NCBI GenBank assembly: GCA_963794995.1
Contig: CAWCFV010000002.1
Location: 3,348,001 to 3,412,000, forward strand
Source: CAWCFV01 sp963794995
GTDB taxonomy: Bacteria > Actinomycetota > Actinomycetes > JACCUZ01
Length of the DNA: 64,000 bases
Direction of reading: 5' to 3'
Shown here: positions 31,127 through 39,760 of the stretch, piece by piece
Position numbering within the stretch: the stretch's first letter is position 1
How the letters are laid out: the number at the start of each line of letters is the position of its first letter
Position numbers and translations under genes: made by a program
Notes under the pieces: generated by a model
Database searches by the model: none
What the model saw: the letters and a program-made list of their open reading frames with translations, nothing else
What the model was told of the DNA's origin: nothing

Positions 31127-32530
31127 CTACCGCTGGGTGGGCAGCGTCACGGGCCCGGTCGGGATCTCGTGGTTGGCGACGAACGTGCCCCCCGGGTCGA
31201 CAGCGGCGCGGATGCCCTGCAGCCGGGCCCAGGTCCCCTCGTCGTAGCCGGCCCGGGGGTCCCAGTCGTGCTCGACGAAGTTGAGGTACTGCCTGCCGTT
31301 GGCCCACGGGGACAGCGCGGCGACCAGCGCGTCGGCGTCGGCCTGGCCCGCCGCGCCCATCTCCGGGGTCGCGGCGATCGCGACGGCGAACAGGACGAAC
31401 TGGCCCTCCACCATGCGGACCGCACCGGACCTGTCGGCCGGACGCCCGAGCGCGCCGCCCAGCTGCCGCAGCTCCGCGGCGAGCAGCGTCGAGGACGTGC
31501 CGGGCCCGACCTCGGCCAGGAACGCGTCCACCGCCTCGTCGGGCATCGAGCCCAGGACGGAGGTGGAGGTGACGCTGGGCGTCGGTCCCTCCGGGTCCAT
31601 GTGCAGCCGTACCAGGGACGCCGACGGCACCCGGCCGAACGTGTCGATCTCGGGCGTGAGCGCGCGCAGCTCCGCGAGGAGCCCCGCCGCGGTCTCGTCG
31701 TCGGCGAGCACGGCGCCGTTGACCATCACCAGCTGACGGCCGCGGACCGGCTCGGGGATCTCCTCGAACGGCGGGAGCTGCAGGATCCGCAGCGAGGTCG
31801 TCACGCTGTCGGGGGCGTCGACCGCCCACCGGGCCCACGCGCGCAGCACCTTCTCGGCCTCCGACCGGTCCCAGACCAGCATCCCGGCGTAGACCGTGTC
31901 GATCGGGAACAGGCGGAACTCCAGCGCCGTCACGACACCGAAGTTGCCGCCGCCGCCGCGCACGGCCCAGAACAGGTCCGGCTCCTCCTCGGCGGTGGCG
32001 CGGACCAGCCGGCCGTCGCCGGTGACGACCTCGACCGCGGTGATGCTGTTGGTCGCCAGGCCGAGCTCGCGGGCGTACCAGCCCATGCCGCCGCCCAGCG
32101 AGTAGCCGACCACGCCGACGTCCGGCGAGGAGCCGTGCAGGGCGGCCAGCCCGTGCGGTGCGACGGCCTCGACGACGTCGATCCACAGCGCGCCGGCACC
32201 GGTGCGGGCGGTCCGGCCGTCGACGTCCACGGTGACCTCGCGCATCCCCGACGTGCGTACCAGCACGGTGTCGGAGAGCTCGCGCAGCGGCCCGGCGTTG
32301 TGGCCGGTGCCCTGCGCCGCCACCCGCAGCCCGGCGGCCACGGCCGCCTGGACGACCTCCAGGACCTCGGTCGCGTCAGCCGGGTAGGCGACGGCGGCGG
32401 GCCGTTGGTCGACCGCGACGTTCCAGGGCATGCGGGCCGCGTCGTAGCCGGGGTCACCGGGCAGGTGGACGGCACCGCCGCAGAGACCGCGCAGGACCTC
32501 GGCGGTGGAGGTGGTGGGCTGGGTGGTCAC
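31127..32530 (-). CDS. FAD-linked oxidase, berberine bridge enzyme type
   Basis: A 467-residue flavoprotein of the FAD_binding_4 + BBE family. The PCMH FAD domain (about 35-200) shows AVAYPADATEVLEVVQAA, AQGTGHNAGPL with the His that can bind FAD covalently, and GYSLGGGMGWYARELGL. The usual second attachment Cys before GxLGGG is absent (Ser-Pro-Asp-Val-Gly instead), so single-point attachment is expected. The C-terminal BBE segment is YLNFVEHDWDPRAGYDE. Such enzymes oxidise sugars, alcohols or natural-product intermediates with oxygen. No signal peptide. It lies 111 bp downstream of the giant regulator on the same strand, which may control it. Confidence 0.88.
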   Translation of the reverse strand: MTTQPTTSTAEVLRGLCGGAVHLPGDPGYDAARMPWNVAVDQRPAAVAYPADATEVLEVVQAAVAAGLRVAAQGTGHNAGPLRELSDTVLVRTSGMREVTVDVDGRTARTGAGALWIDVVEAVAPHGLAALHGSSPDVGVVGYSLGGGMGWYARELGLATNSITAVEVVTGDGRLVRATAEEEPDLFWAVRGGGGNFGVVTALEFRLFPIDTVYAGMLVWDRSEAEKVLRAWARWAVDAPDSVTTSLRILQLPPFEEIPEPVRGRQLVMVNGAVLADDETAAGLLAELRALTPEIDTFGRVPSASLVRLHMDPEGPTPSVTSTSVLGSMPDEAVDAFLAEVGPGTSSTLLAAELRQLGGALGRPADRSGAVRMVEGQFVLFAVAIAATPEMGAAGQADADALVAALSPWANGRQYLNFVEHDWDPRAGYDEGTWARLQGIRAAVDPGGTFVANHEIPTGPVTLPTQR

Positions 32531-32641
32531 GCTGGCTCCTCGGGTGCGGGGGTCGGGTGGTCGACGCGAGCAGGGTGCGGGACGGGACTTGGAGGCTCCT
32601 TGCGGGGCACTTGTGGGCCCCGGCCGCCGTGCGGCCGCCGC

Positions 32642-35600
32642 TCAGACGCGCTCCAGTGCGCTCGCGAGCGCGGCGTCGTCGTCGGCCCCGAGCCGTACGC
32701 GCACCTCGGTGAGCGTCTGCTCCACCTGGGCGGGGGTCAGCAGCACCTGCTGGGCCACTGCGGTGGGGGTGGCCCCGCCCGCCGCCAGCTCGGCCACCCG
32801 GCGCTCGATGGAGGTGAGCGAGACGACGTCGGCGTAGTCCGGCGGCCGGTCGGCGCCGGCCGCGACGAGGGCGTCGGCGCACCCGGAGTAGAGGCCCTGG
32901 GAGCCGCACACGTTGGCCCGGTCCAGGGCGGCCCGCAGCAGCCGGTCGCGCTCGTCGGGGTCGGAGGTCACCCCGGCCAGGGCCAGCTCGGCGCGGGCCA
33001 GCTCGTACCGGGCGACCGAGGGAAGCAGCAGCTCGTACGCCTCGCGGAGCATCGCCTCGCTGCCCGCGCCGCCGAGCTCGCCCGCGACCCGCAGGGTGCG
33101 CCCCAGGACGGTCGGCGCACCCCACTCGCGGGCGAGCGCGATCTCCTCGGCCATCAGGGCGTGCGCCTCGTCGAGGCGCCCGAGCGCGGCGAGCACCGGG
33201 GCCTGGTACGTGCGCCAGGGACGCCACACCGGGTTCACGACGCTGGTCTGCATCCCGGCGGTGCGCTGCAGCCGGGCGAGCGCCTCCTCGTGGTGCCCCT
33301 CGGCCGCGTACAGGCGCGCGACGTTCTCCTCCCACAACCGGGCGCCGTCGCCGAAGCGCGGGCGGTCGCGCCCCGTGTCGACGTAGTCGCGGGCCCGCTC
33401 GAGCTCGCCCGTCTCGAGCAGGATCCCGACGATGAACGCCTCGCCGTAGGGCACGCCGACGTCCGGGGCGCCCCACATCCTGCTCTGCTCGTTCGACGTC
33501 TGGATCGAGTGCAGGGCCTCGCGCAGCTGGCCCCGGTGCCAGAGCATGTGACCCCGCCACAGGTTCACCGACAGGGCCGTGAACAGGGACCCGCGGGCGT
33601 AGGCCCCGGCCAGTGTGCGGTCCCAGAAGTCCCCCGTGTCGATCTCGGTCATCTCCTGCACGAAGGTCGCGACGACCCAGAGCAGGCCGGTGTCGGCGCG
33701 CTGCAGCGACCCGTCGGCGAGGGCGAACTGCGCCAGCTCGACGGACCTCGCCCGGTCGCCGCAGCGGATCAGCTCCTCCCAGGCCAGCGTCGCCGCGAGC
33801 ATCCGAGCGCCGACCGCCTCCCCACGGACCTCGGGTGCTCCGACCAGCCACTGCGACTCCGGCAGCCCGTGCATGTAGCCGGCGATCCGCTCCAGGGCCA
33901 GCAGCCCCTGCCGGGCGTCGTCGTGCCCGGCCGGCAGGCCCGCGGCGGCGGCCCGCGCGAACGCCGTCGCCTCGCCGGGCTCACCTGCGAAGACCAGGGT
34001 GCGGGTGAGCATGATCGCGACCTCGGCGCGCCGGTCGGGCTCGGTGACCGACTCGTACGCCGCCCGCAGGTGGCTGACCCCGGCCGGGCCGTCGGTCAGC
34101 GTGCCGAGCCGGCCGAGCTCGACCAGGATGGCGGGCCGTACCTCGGCCGGCGGCGGCTCGGCGAGCGCCCGCTCCAGCAGGCTGCGCGCGGCGTCCGCGG
34201 CCCCCCGGTCGGCCGCGTCGGCGGCGGCCTGCTGCAGCGCCGCCACGACCTCGGCCGAGCCGCGGCGCGGCGCGAGCACGAGGTGCGCCGCGACCTGCTC
34301 GCTCGGGGCGCCCAGGGCGCGCAGCTCGGTGGCCGCGCGCTCGTGCAGGAGCTCACGCTCCGGCGGGGAGAAGGACTGGTGCACCGCCTCGCCGACGAGT
34401 GGATGGACGAAGCCCAGCGGCCGTTCGTCGCGCACCACCTCGGCCCGGGCCAGGGCGGCGAGCGCGCCGGCCGCCGTGGCCTCGTCGAGCCGGGCCAGGG
34501 CGGCCACCACCGGCAGGGCTGCCCCGTCGCCGAGCACGGCCAGCGCCCGGGCGGCCTCCGTGCACTCGGCGGGCAGCCGCCCCAGCCGCATGAGCACCAT
34601 GCTCGACACCGCGCGGGAGCCGATCGCGTTGACCGTGTCGGCGTGCGACGCGTCCGGGTGGACGTCCTCGACCTCCAGGGCGCGCAGGAGCTGGCGCAGG
34701 AGCAGCGGGTTGCCGCCCGTGGTGCGGTGGCAGGCCGCGACGAAGGCCGGGTGGGCGTCCTGGCCCAGCCGTTGGCGCACCAGCTCACCGGTGCCCGCCT
34801 CGCCGAGCGGGCCCGGGGTGACGGGTACGGTCGCCTGGTCCTGGGCCAGCTCGGCGAGCAGCGCCTCGTCGTCGTGGGGCTCGCCGGTGCGCAGGGTCGC
34901 GACCACCAGGACCCGCAGCCCCTCCAGGCGCTTGAGCAGGAACGCCAGCGCCCGCACCGACCCGCTGTCGCACCACTGCACGTCGTCGACCGCGAGCACG
35001 ACCGGCTGGTGCTCGGTGAGGTTCACGGTCAGCCAGTACAGGCCGTGCAGGACGGCGAACGAGCCGTCGGCCCGCTGCCCCGGGTCGGCCGACACCTCGC
35101 CGAACACGGTCGAGGCCGAGGCGGCCGCGCCGCGCAGCAGCTCGGCCCGGCGGACCGGGTCGGCCAGGGTCCCCTCGAACAGCTGGCGCACCGCGCCGAA
35201 GCCGAAGTCACGCTCCAGCTGGCTGCCCCGGGCGCCGAGCACGAGGACCCCCTGGTCGGTGGCCAGCCGCCGGACCTCCTGCAGCAGCCGGCTCTTGCCG
35301 ATCCCGGCGGGGCCCTGCACCAGGGCGAGCCGCCCCCGGCCGTCGAGGGCGTCGGCCAGCGCGCCCCGCAGCACCCGGAGCTCGTGCTCGCGCTCGACCA
35401 GGTCGTCGGCCGCCGGCGCGGGCTGCTGGACCGGCCCGCCGCCGGCAGCCGTCCGGACGGGCTTCCTGGCCGGCGCGTCCAGCGCCGGGGACTGCGCGAG
35501 CACCTCGGCCTCGAGCGAGCGCAGTGCCGGACCGGGGTCGACCCCGAGCTCCTCGGCCAGCGTGGCCCTGGCCCGCCGCAGCGCGGCGAGCGCGTCGGCC

Positions 35601-36295
35601 TGCCGGTGCGCGCGGTACAGCGCCAGCACGAGCAGCCGCCAGCGCTCCTCGCGCAGCGGGTCCTCGTCCACGAGGTGCTCGATCTCGGGAACCAGCACCG
35701 CCGACTCGCCCTGCCCGAGCCGGGCGGCCAGCAGCTGCTCGCGGGCGACCTCGCGCAGGCCGGTCAGGCGGGCCACCTCGCCGTCGGCCCAGGGCTCGCC
35801 GGCGTGGTCGGCGTACGCCGGGCCGCGCCACAGCCGCAGCGCCTGCTCCAGCATCGACTGGGCCGCGCCCGGGTCGGCGCCGTCCGCCTCCCGCAGCAGC
35901 CGTTCGAACCGCCAGGCGTCGACCGCCTCGCCGTCGACCCGCAGCGCGTAGCCCGGCCCCTGGCGGGCCAGCACGCTCTGCCGGTCGCGCGGTCCGCGGT
36001 CCGGCTCCATCGCCTTGCGCAGGTGCGAGACGTACGCCTGCAGCGCGCTGGTGGCGCTCGGCGGTGTCGCCCCGCCCCAGAGGGCGTCGACGAGCCGGTC
36101 GGCCGGCACGACGTCGCCGCGGGCCAGGACGAGCAGCGCGAGCACCGCCCGCTGCCGGGGACCGCCGAGCTCGAGGGCCGACCCGTCACGGGTGGCCACC
36201 AGCTGTCCGAGGACCCCGATCCGGAGGACCGCGCCGGCCGGTTCCTCGTGCATGCGCGCACCCGGCACCGCCGCCTGCCCTGCGCGCACCGACAT
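32642..36295 (-). CDS. Giant SARP-type transcriptional regulator with AAA ATPase and TPR-like region
   Basis: A 1217-residue protein. Residues about 25-120 are an OmpR-like winged helix (RIGVLGQLVATRDGSALELGGPRQRAVLALL), about 125-270 a BTAD domain (WRFERLLREADGADPGAAQ...), together a SARP module. Then an AAA domain with Walker A GPAGIGKS (328-335) and Walker B VVLAVDDVQW (432-441), a long helical TPR-like region to about 1140, and a C-terminal segment (SIERRVAELAAGGATPTAVAQQVLLTPAQVEQTL) resembling a degenerate LuxR helix-turn-helix. This joins SARP and LAL architectures. SARPs usually activate secondary-metabolite genes. Start is uncertain: ATG 36295 chosen, ATG 36253 and GTG 36301 possible. 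Confidence 0.85.
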   Translation of the reverse strand: MSVRAGQAAVPGARMHEEPAGAVLRIGVLGQLVATRDGSALELGGPRQRAVLALLVLARGDVVPADRLVDALWGGATPPSATSALQAYVSHLRKAMEPDRGPRDRQSVLARQGPGYALRVDGEAVDAWRFERLLREADGADPGAAQSMLEQALRLWRGPAYADHAGEPWADGEVARLTGLREVAREQLLAARLGQGESAVLVPEIEHLVDEDPLREERWRLLVLALYRAHRQADALAALRRARATLAEELGVDPGPALRSLEAEVLAQSPALDAPARKPVRTAAGGGPVQQPAPAADDLVEREHELRVLRGALADALDGRGRLALVQGPAGIGKSRLLQEVRRLATDQGVLVLGARGSQLERDFGFGAVRQLFEGTLADPVRRAELLRGAAASASTVFGEVSADPGQRADGSFAVLHGLYWLTVNLTEHQPVVLAVDDVQWCDSGSVRALAFLLKRLEGLRVLVVATLRTGEPHDDEALLAELAQDQATVPVTPGPLGEAGTGELVRQRLGQDAHPAFVAACHRTTGGNPLLLRQLLRALEVEDVHPDASHADTVNAIGSRAVSSMVLMRLGRLPAECTEAARALAVLGDGAALPVVAALARLDEATAAGALAALARAEVVRDERPLGFVHPLVGEAVHQSFSPPERELLHERAATELRALGAPSEQVAAHLVLAPRRGSAEVVAALQQAAADAADRGAADAARSLLERALAEPPPAEVRPAILVELGRLGTLTDGPAGVSHLRAAYESVTEPDRRAEVAIMLTRTLVFAGEPGEATAFARAAAAGLPAGHDDARQGLLALERIAGYMHGLPESQWLVGAPEVRGEAVGARMLAATLAWEELIRCGDRARSVELAQFALADGSLQRADTGLLWVVATFVQEMTEIDTGDFWDRTLAGAYARGSLFTALSVNLWRGHMLWHRGQLREALHSIQTSNEQSRMWGAPDVGVPYGEAFIVGILLETGELERARDYVDTGRDRPRFGDGARLWEENVARLYAAEGHHEEALARLQRTAGMQTSVVNPVWRPWRTYQAPVLAALGRLDEAHALMAEEIALAREWGAPTVLGRTLRVAGELGGAGSEAMLREAYELLLPSVARYELARAELALAGVTSDPDERDRLLRAALDRANVCGSQGLYSGCADALVAAGADRPPDYADVVSLTSIERRVAELAAGGATPTAVAQQVLLTPAQVEQTLTEVRVRLGADDDAALASALERV

Positions 36296-36428
36296 GCTCA
36301 CCGACCCCGGTCCGATCCCGCTGGCTGCCCCGAGGACCGGCAGCCTAGGGCCGTCCGAGGTCCCTGCGGGAGGGATTCGGGGCGGCCGTTCGTCCTCCGA
36401 CGGGATGCCACCGGTAGCGTCGCCCGGC

Positions 36429-37214
36429 GTGCTCGTGCTGCTGCCGCCGTCGGAGGCGAAGACCCCCGGCGGTGCGGGCCCGCCCGTCGGCCGCTCGCCG
36501 GCGCTGAGCACGCCGTCGCTGGCGGCGTCCCGGGCCGCGCTGCTGGCGGCCCTGCGCCGGGCGGCACGTACGGACCGGGCCGCCCTCACGGCCGGCCTGC
36601 GGCTGCCGGCAGGCTCGGCGCGGGCCGCACTGGCCGCGACCACCGGTGCCGGGTCGGCACCCACCAGGCCGGCGCTCGAGCGCTACGCCGGGGTGGTGTA
36701 CCAGGCGCTGGACGCCGCCACGCTGACCCCGGCCGGTAGGCGCCGCGCCGACGAGGCGGTGGTGGTCGCCAGCGGGCTGTGGGGCGTGGTGCGCGGCGGC
36801 GACCTGGTGCCCGACTACCGGGTCCCGGCGGGTGGCACGGTGCCCGGCCTCGGCGGGGTGACGGCGCACTGGCGCGGGCCGCTCGCCGACGCGATGCCGA
36901 TGCTGGTCGGCGACCGGCCGGTGCTCGACCTGCGCTCGACCGACTACGCCGCGATGTGGCGGCCCGGCCCGGCGCTGCGGGAGCAGGTGGTGGCCGTGCG
37001 GGTGCTGGCCCGGCGCCCCTCGGGGCAGGTCGGGCCGGTGAGCTACCACGCGAAGTGGGTCAAGGGCCGCCTGGTGCGGCACCTCGTGAGCCGGCGTCGG
37101 GCGCCCGACCCGCTGACGGCGCTGGCCGAGGCCGCCGCCGCCCTGGGGCTCGAGCTGCGCGACACGTCGACCGCCGCCCGGCGGGCCGTCGACCTCGTCG
37201 GGGCCTACGGGTAG
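36429..37214 (+). CDS. yaaA: Peroxide stress protein YaaA family (DUF328)
   Basis: A 261-residue cytoplasmic protein of the YaaA/DUF328 family, which in E. coli limits free iron and oxidative DNA damage during peroxide stress and binds DNA. Family features: VLLPPSEAKTPGG at the start, ERYAGVVYQALDAATL, VVASGLWGVVRGGDLVPDYRV, and SYHAKWVKGRLVRHLV near the end. GTG at 36429 is chosen because the conserved LVLLPPSE motif follows directly; the frame is open upstream. It is divergent from the giant regulator (133-bp gap) and lies 27 bp before the pirin gene, another protein linked to redox and iron, so they may be cotranscribed. Confidence 0.88.
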   Translation: MLVLLPPSEAKTPGGAGPPVGRSPALSTPSLAASRAALLAALRRAARTDRAALTAGLRLPAGSARAALAATTGAGSAPTRPALERYAGVVYQALDAATLTPAGRRRADEAVVVASGLWGVVRGGDLVPDYRVPAGGTVPGLGGVTAHWRGPLADAMPMLVGDRPVLDLRSTDYAAMWRPGPALREQVVAVRVLARRPSGQVGPVSYHAKWVKGRLVRHLVSRRRAPDPLTALAEAAAALGLELRDTSTAARRAVDLVGAYG

Positions 37215-37241
37215 CGCGCGCGGAGTCGTACGCTCGCCGGT

Positions 37242-38243
37242 GTGAGCAACGACGTCCGCCCGACGGCCTCGCCGCACCCCGGGCCGGGACCTGCCGGGAG
37301 CGCGGCCACCCCGCTGCCCCGGCCGCGTGAGGGTGCGCACCGGGTGCTGGCACCTCGCGAGGTCCCGCTCGGCGGGCCGCGCGCGATGATGGTCCGGCGG
37401 ACCCTGCCGCACCGCGAGCTGCGCACGGTCGGTGCGTGGTGCTTCCTCGACGACTACGGCCCCCACGACCTGACCGGGACGCCCGGCATGCAGGTGCCGC
37501 CGCACCCGCACACCGGCCTGCAGACCGTGACCTGGCTGCTCGACGGCGAGGTCCGGCACCGCGACAGCCTCGGCTCCGACGCCCTGGTCCGCCCGGGCGA
37601 GCTGAACCTCATGACGGCCGGCCGCGGCATCAGCCACGCCGAGACCTCGCCCGAGGCAGCGACGGGCGCTCTGCGCGGCCTGCAGCTGTGGGTGGCGCTG
37701 CCGACGCGGCACCGCGACGTCGCGCCCGCCTTCGCCCACCACGCGGACCTGCCGGTGCTGGACCTCGACGGTGCCCGGGTCACGGTCCTGCTGGGGGAGC
37801 TGGCCGGGCAGGCCTCACCGGCGCAGACCTTCTCGCCGATCGTCGGAGCCGAGGTCGCCCTGTCGGGCGGCGCGCAGCTGCCGGTCGAGGCCGCCTTCGA
37901 GCACGCCGTCCTCGCGCTCGATGACGTCGTGGTCGACGGCCGGCCCGTCGCGGCGGGTCACCTCGCGCACCTGGCCCCCGGCCGGCGCACCCTGGCCGTG
38001 GCACCGGGCGCGGCGTCGGGGCGGCTGCTGCTGCTGGGTGGCGAGCCCTTCGGCGAGGACCTGCTCATGTGGTGGAACTTCGTGGCGCGCAGCCACGACG
38101 AGGTCGTCGAGGCGCGGGAGGAGTGGACGGCCGCCGTCGCCGGTGCGGCGACCCGGTTCGGCCGGGTCGAGACCTACGACGGCCCCGCGCTGGCCGCCCC
38201 GGCGCTGCCGACCAGCCGCCTGCGCCCGCGGCCCAGCGGCTGA
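37242..38243 (+). CDS. Pirin family protein
   Basis: A 333-residue bicupin. The N-terminal pirin domain has the iron-binding set PPHPHTGLQTVTWLLDGEVRHRDS (His ligands at about 87-89 and 131), GELNLMTAGRGISHAE, and LQLWVALP. The C-terminal cupin carries GRLLLLGGEPFGEDLLMWWNFV and SHDEVVEAREEW. Bacterial pirins are iron proteins, some with quercetin 2,3-dioxygenase activity, others acting as metabolic regulators through pyruvate dehydrogenase. Which applies is not known here. GTG at 37242 gives a 30-residue Pro/Gly-rich leader. It ends inside a 20-bp palindrome shared with the opposing gene. Confidence 0.9.
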   Translation: MSNDVRPTASPHPGPGPAGSAATPLPRPREGAHRVLAPREVPLGGPRAMMVRRTLPHRELRTVGAWCFLDDYGPHDLTGTPGMQVPPHPHTGLQTVTWLLDGEVRHRDSLGSDALVRPGELNLMTAGRGISHAETSPEAATGALRGLQLWVALPTRHRDVAPAFAHHADLPVLDLDGARVTVLLGELAGQASPAQTFSPIVGAEVALSGGAQLPVEAAFEHAVLALDDVVVDGRPVAAGHLAHLAPGRRTLAVAPGAASGRLLLLGGEPFGEDLLMWWNFVARSHDEVVEAREEWTAAVAGAATRFGRVETYDGPALAAPALPTSRLRPRPSG

Positions 38244-38255
38244 CCGGTCAGCCGC
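38236..38255. terminator. 20-bp perfect palindrome holding both stop codons
   Basis: GCGGCTGACCGGTCAGCCGC is a perfect palindrome. It contains the pirin TGA (38241-38243) and the opposing gene's TGA (38248-38250), and shares the core TGACCGGTCA with the palindrome at 7381-7394. It could act as a bidirectional terminator; no U-tract follows. Confidence 0.45.
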
Positions 38256-38715
38256 GCGGGCCCGCCGGCACCGGCCAGACGTAGGGCAGGTCGGTGTCGA
38301 GGTCACCGAACAGCGGTCGGTAGTGCTCCGGGTCCTTGCGCACCAGGGCGGCGCGGTGGCTGAGGTGGAACGCCGGGTCGCCGAGCCACGCCGGGAGCGC
38401 CCCGTCCGCGGCCAGCGCGTCCTGGTCACGACCGGTCCGGACGTCTGCCTCGGCCGCGTCCGCGAGCAGCGTCGCCCTCACCGTGTCCGCCCGTCCGCGC
38501 CGCAGCCACTCCTCGCAGACGACCAGGCCGTACGTCGTCAGCGCCTCGGCGTGGTCCACCCACATCCGCACCGCCGGGTGGTGCTTCCAGCCGTAGACCG
38601 GGCGCACGAGGGCACGCAGCACCTGCAGCGCCTCGACGCGCTGCTTCCCCAGCCGACGGTCGTCGAGCACGGCCGCGCTCGCGACGAAGTCCGGGTAGGG
38701 CAGGAAGGTCTGCAC
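38248..38715 (-). CDS. MSMEG_6728 family protein, 155 aa
   Basis: A small cytoplasmic protein of the actinobacterial MSMEG_6728 family, related to pyrimidine-dimer DNA glycosylase-like folds. The N-terminus MQTFLPYPDFVASAAVLDDRRLGKQRVEALQVL is very characteristic, followed by VYGWKHHPAVRMWVDHAEALTTYG and the C-terminal DPAFHLSHRAALVRKDPEHYRPLFG. The conserved Arg, Lys, His and Glu residues of the glycosylase-like core are present, but no activity has been established. GTG at 38715 lies 3 bp after the stop of the aldo/keto reductase gene on the same strand, so the two are probably an operon. Confidence 0.82.
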   Translation of the reverse strand: MQTFLPYPDFVASAAVLDDRRLGKQRVEALQVLRALVRPVYGWKHHPAVRMWVDHAEALTTYGLVVCEEWLRRGRADTVRATLLADAAEADVRTGRDQDALAADGALPAWLGDPAFHLSHRAALVRKDPEHYRPLFGDLDTDLPYVWPVPAGPRG

Positions 38716-38718
38716 CGG

Positions 38719-39705
38719 TCACCAGCGGTCGTGGACGTGCTCGCGGACCCGGTCGTCGTACACCGCGCGCAGTGCGTCGAGCGTCCCGCCGTCGAGCGGT
38801 GCGAGGTCGGCGGCCCCGGCGTTCGCGCGCGCCTGCTCGGGGCTGCGCGCGCCCGGGATGACGGTGGTGACGCCGGGCTGGTCGAGCACCCAGCGGAGGG
38901 CGAGCTGCGCGGTGGTGGCGCCCTGTGGCGTCAGCGCCGCCACCTCGCGGGCAGCGCGGACACCGACGTCGAACGGCACACCGCTGAACGTCTCGCCGAC
39001 GTCGAACGCCTCGCCGGACCGGTTGTAGGTGCGGTGGTCGTCGTCGGCGAAGGTCGTGCTCTCGTCGTACTTCCCGGACAGCAGCCCGGAGGCCAGCGGC
39101 ACCCGCGCGATGATGCCGACACCGGCCTCCGCGGCTGCGGGGAGGAGCCGCTCCAGCGGCTTGCGGCGGAAGGCGTTCAGGATGACCTGCACCGACGCGA
39201 CGTGCGGGCGCGCCAGGGCCGTCAGGGCCTCGTCGACGGTCTCGACCGAGACGCCGTACGCGGCCATCACCTGCTCCTCGACGAGGCGGTCGAGCGCGTC
39301 GTAGACGGCGTCGTCGGAGTAGACCGCGGTGGGCGGGCAGTGCAGCTGCACGAGGTCGAGGGTGTCGACCCCGAGGTTGCGCCGGCTGCGGTCCAGCCAG
39401 CCGCGGAACGCCTCCAGGGTGAAGGCGGCGGGCTCGAACGGGTCGGCGCGGCGGCCCATCTTGGTCGCGACGGTGATGCCGTCCGCGCCGCGGTCGGCCA
39501 GGACGCGGCCGATCAGGGTCTCGCTGCGGCCGTCGCCGTACACGTCGGCGGTGTCGAGGAACGTGACGCCGCTGTCCAGCGCGGCATGCAGGACGGCCAT
39601 CGCGTCGTCCTCCGCGACGTCGCCCCAGTCGGCCCCGAGCTGCCAGCAGCCGAGCCCGACGACGGAGACCCGGCGGCCGGTGCGGCCGAGCGTGCGCATC
39701 TGCAT
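38719..39705 (-). CDS. Aldo/keto reductase
   Basis: A complete 328-residue NADPH-dependent TIM-barrel oxidoreductase. It begins with MRTLGRTGRRVSVVGLGCWQLG, carries the catalytic Asp and Tyr in FLDTADVYGDGRSE, the Lys in VATKMGRR, the His in LVQLHCPP, and the cofactor-binding end VTTVIPGARSPEQARANAGA. The sequence is closest in feel to the YajO/general stress-type reductases; the substrate is unknown. The ATG at 39705 overlaps by two bases a possible upstream start of the divergent DUF1206 gene, and a second ATG two codons later is equally possible. Confidence 0.9.
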   Translation of the reverse strand: MQMRTLGRTGRRVSVVGLGCWQLGADWGDVAEDDAMAVLHAALDSGVTFLDTADVYGDGRSETLIGRVLADRGADGITVATKMGRRADPFEPAAFTLEAFRGWLDRSRRNLGVDTLDLVQLHCPPTAVYSDDAVYDALDRLVEEQVMAAYGVSVETVDEALTALARPHVASVQVILNAFRRKPLERLLPAAAEAGVGIIARVPLASGLLSGKYDESTTFADDDHRTYNRSGEAFDVGETFSGVPFDVGVRAAREVAALTPQGATTAQLALRWVLDQPGVTTVIPGARSPEQARANAGAADLAPLDGGTLDALRAVYDDRVREHVHDRW

Positions 39706-39760
39706 GGCACCGACCCTACGTAACGGGTTGCGGGGTGTCGGCGCAGGGCAGGACCCGGCC

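Noticed and set aside
31169..36739. A reading frame of 1856 codons open on the plus strand
   Set aside because: It lies opposite the giant SARP regulator and oxidase genes; its translation is repetitive Arg/Gly/Gln-rich sequence with no domain, as expected for the antisense of GC-rich coding DNA.
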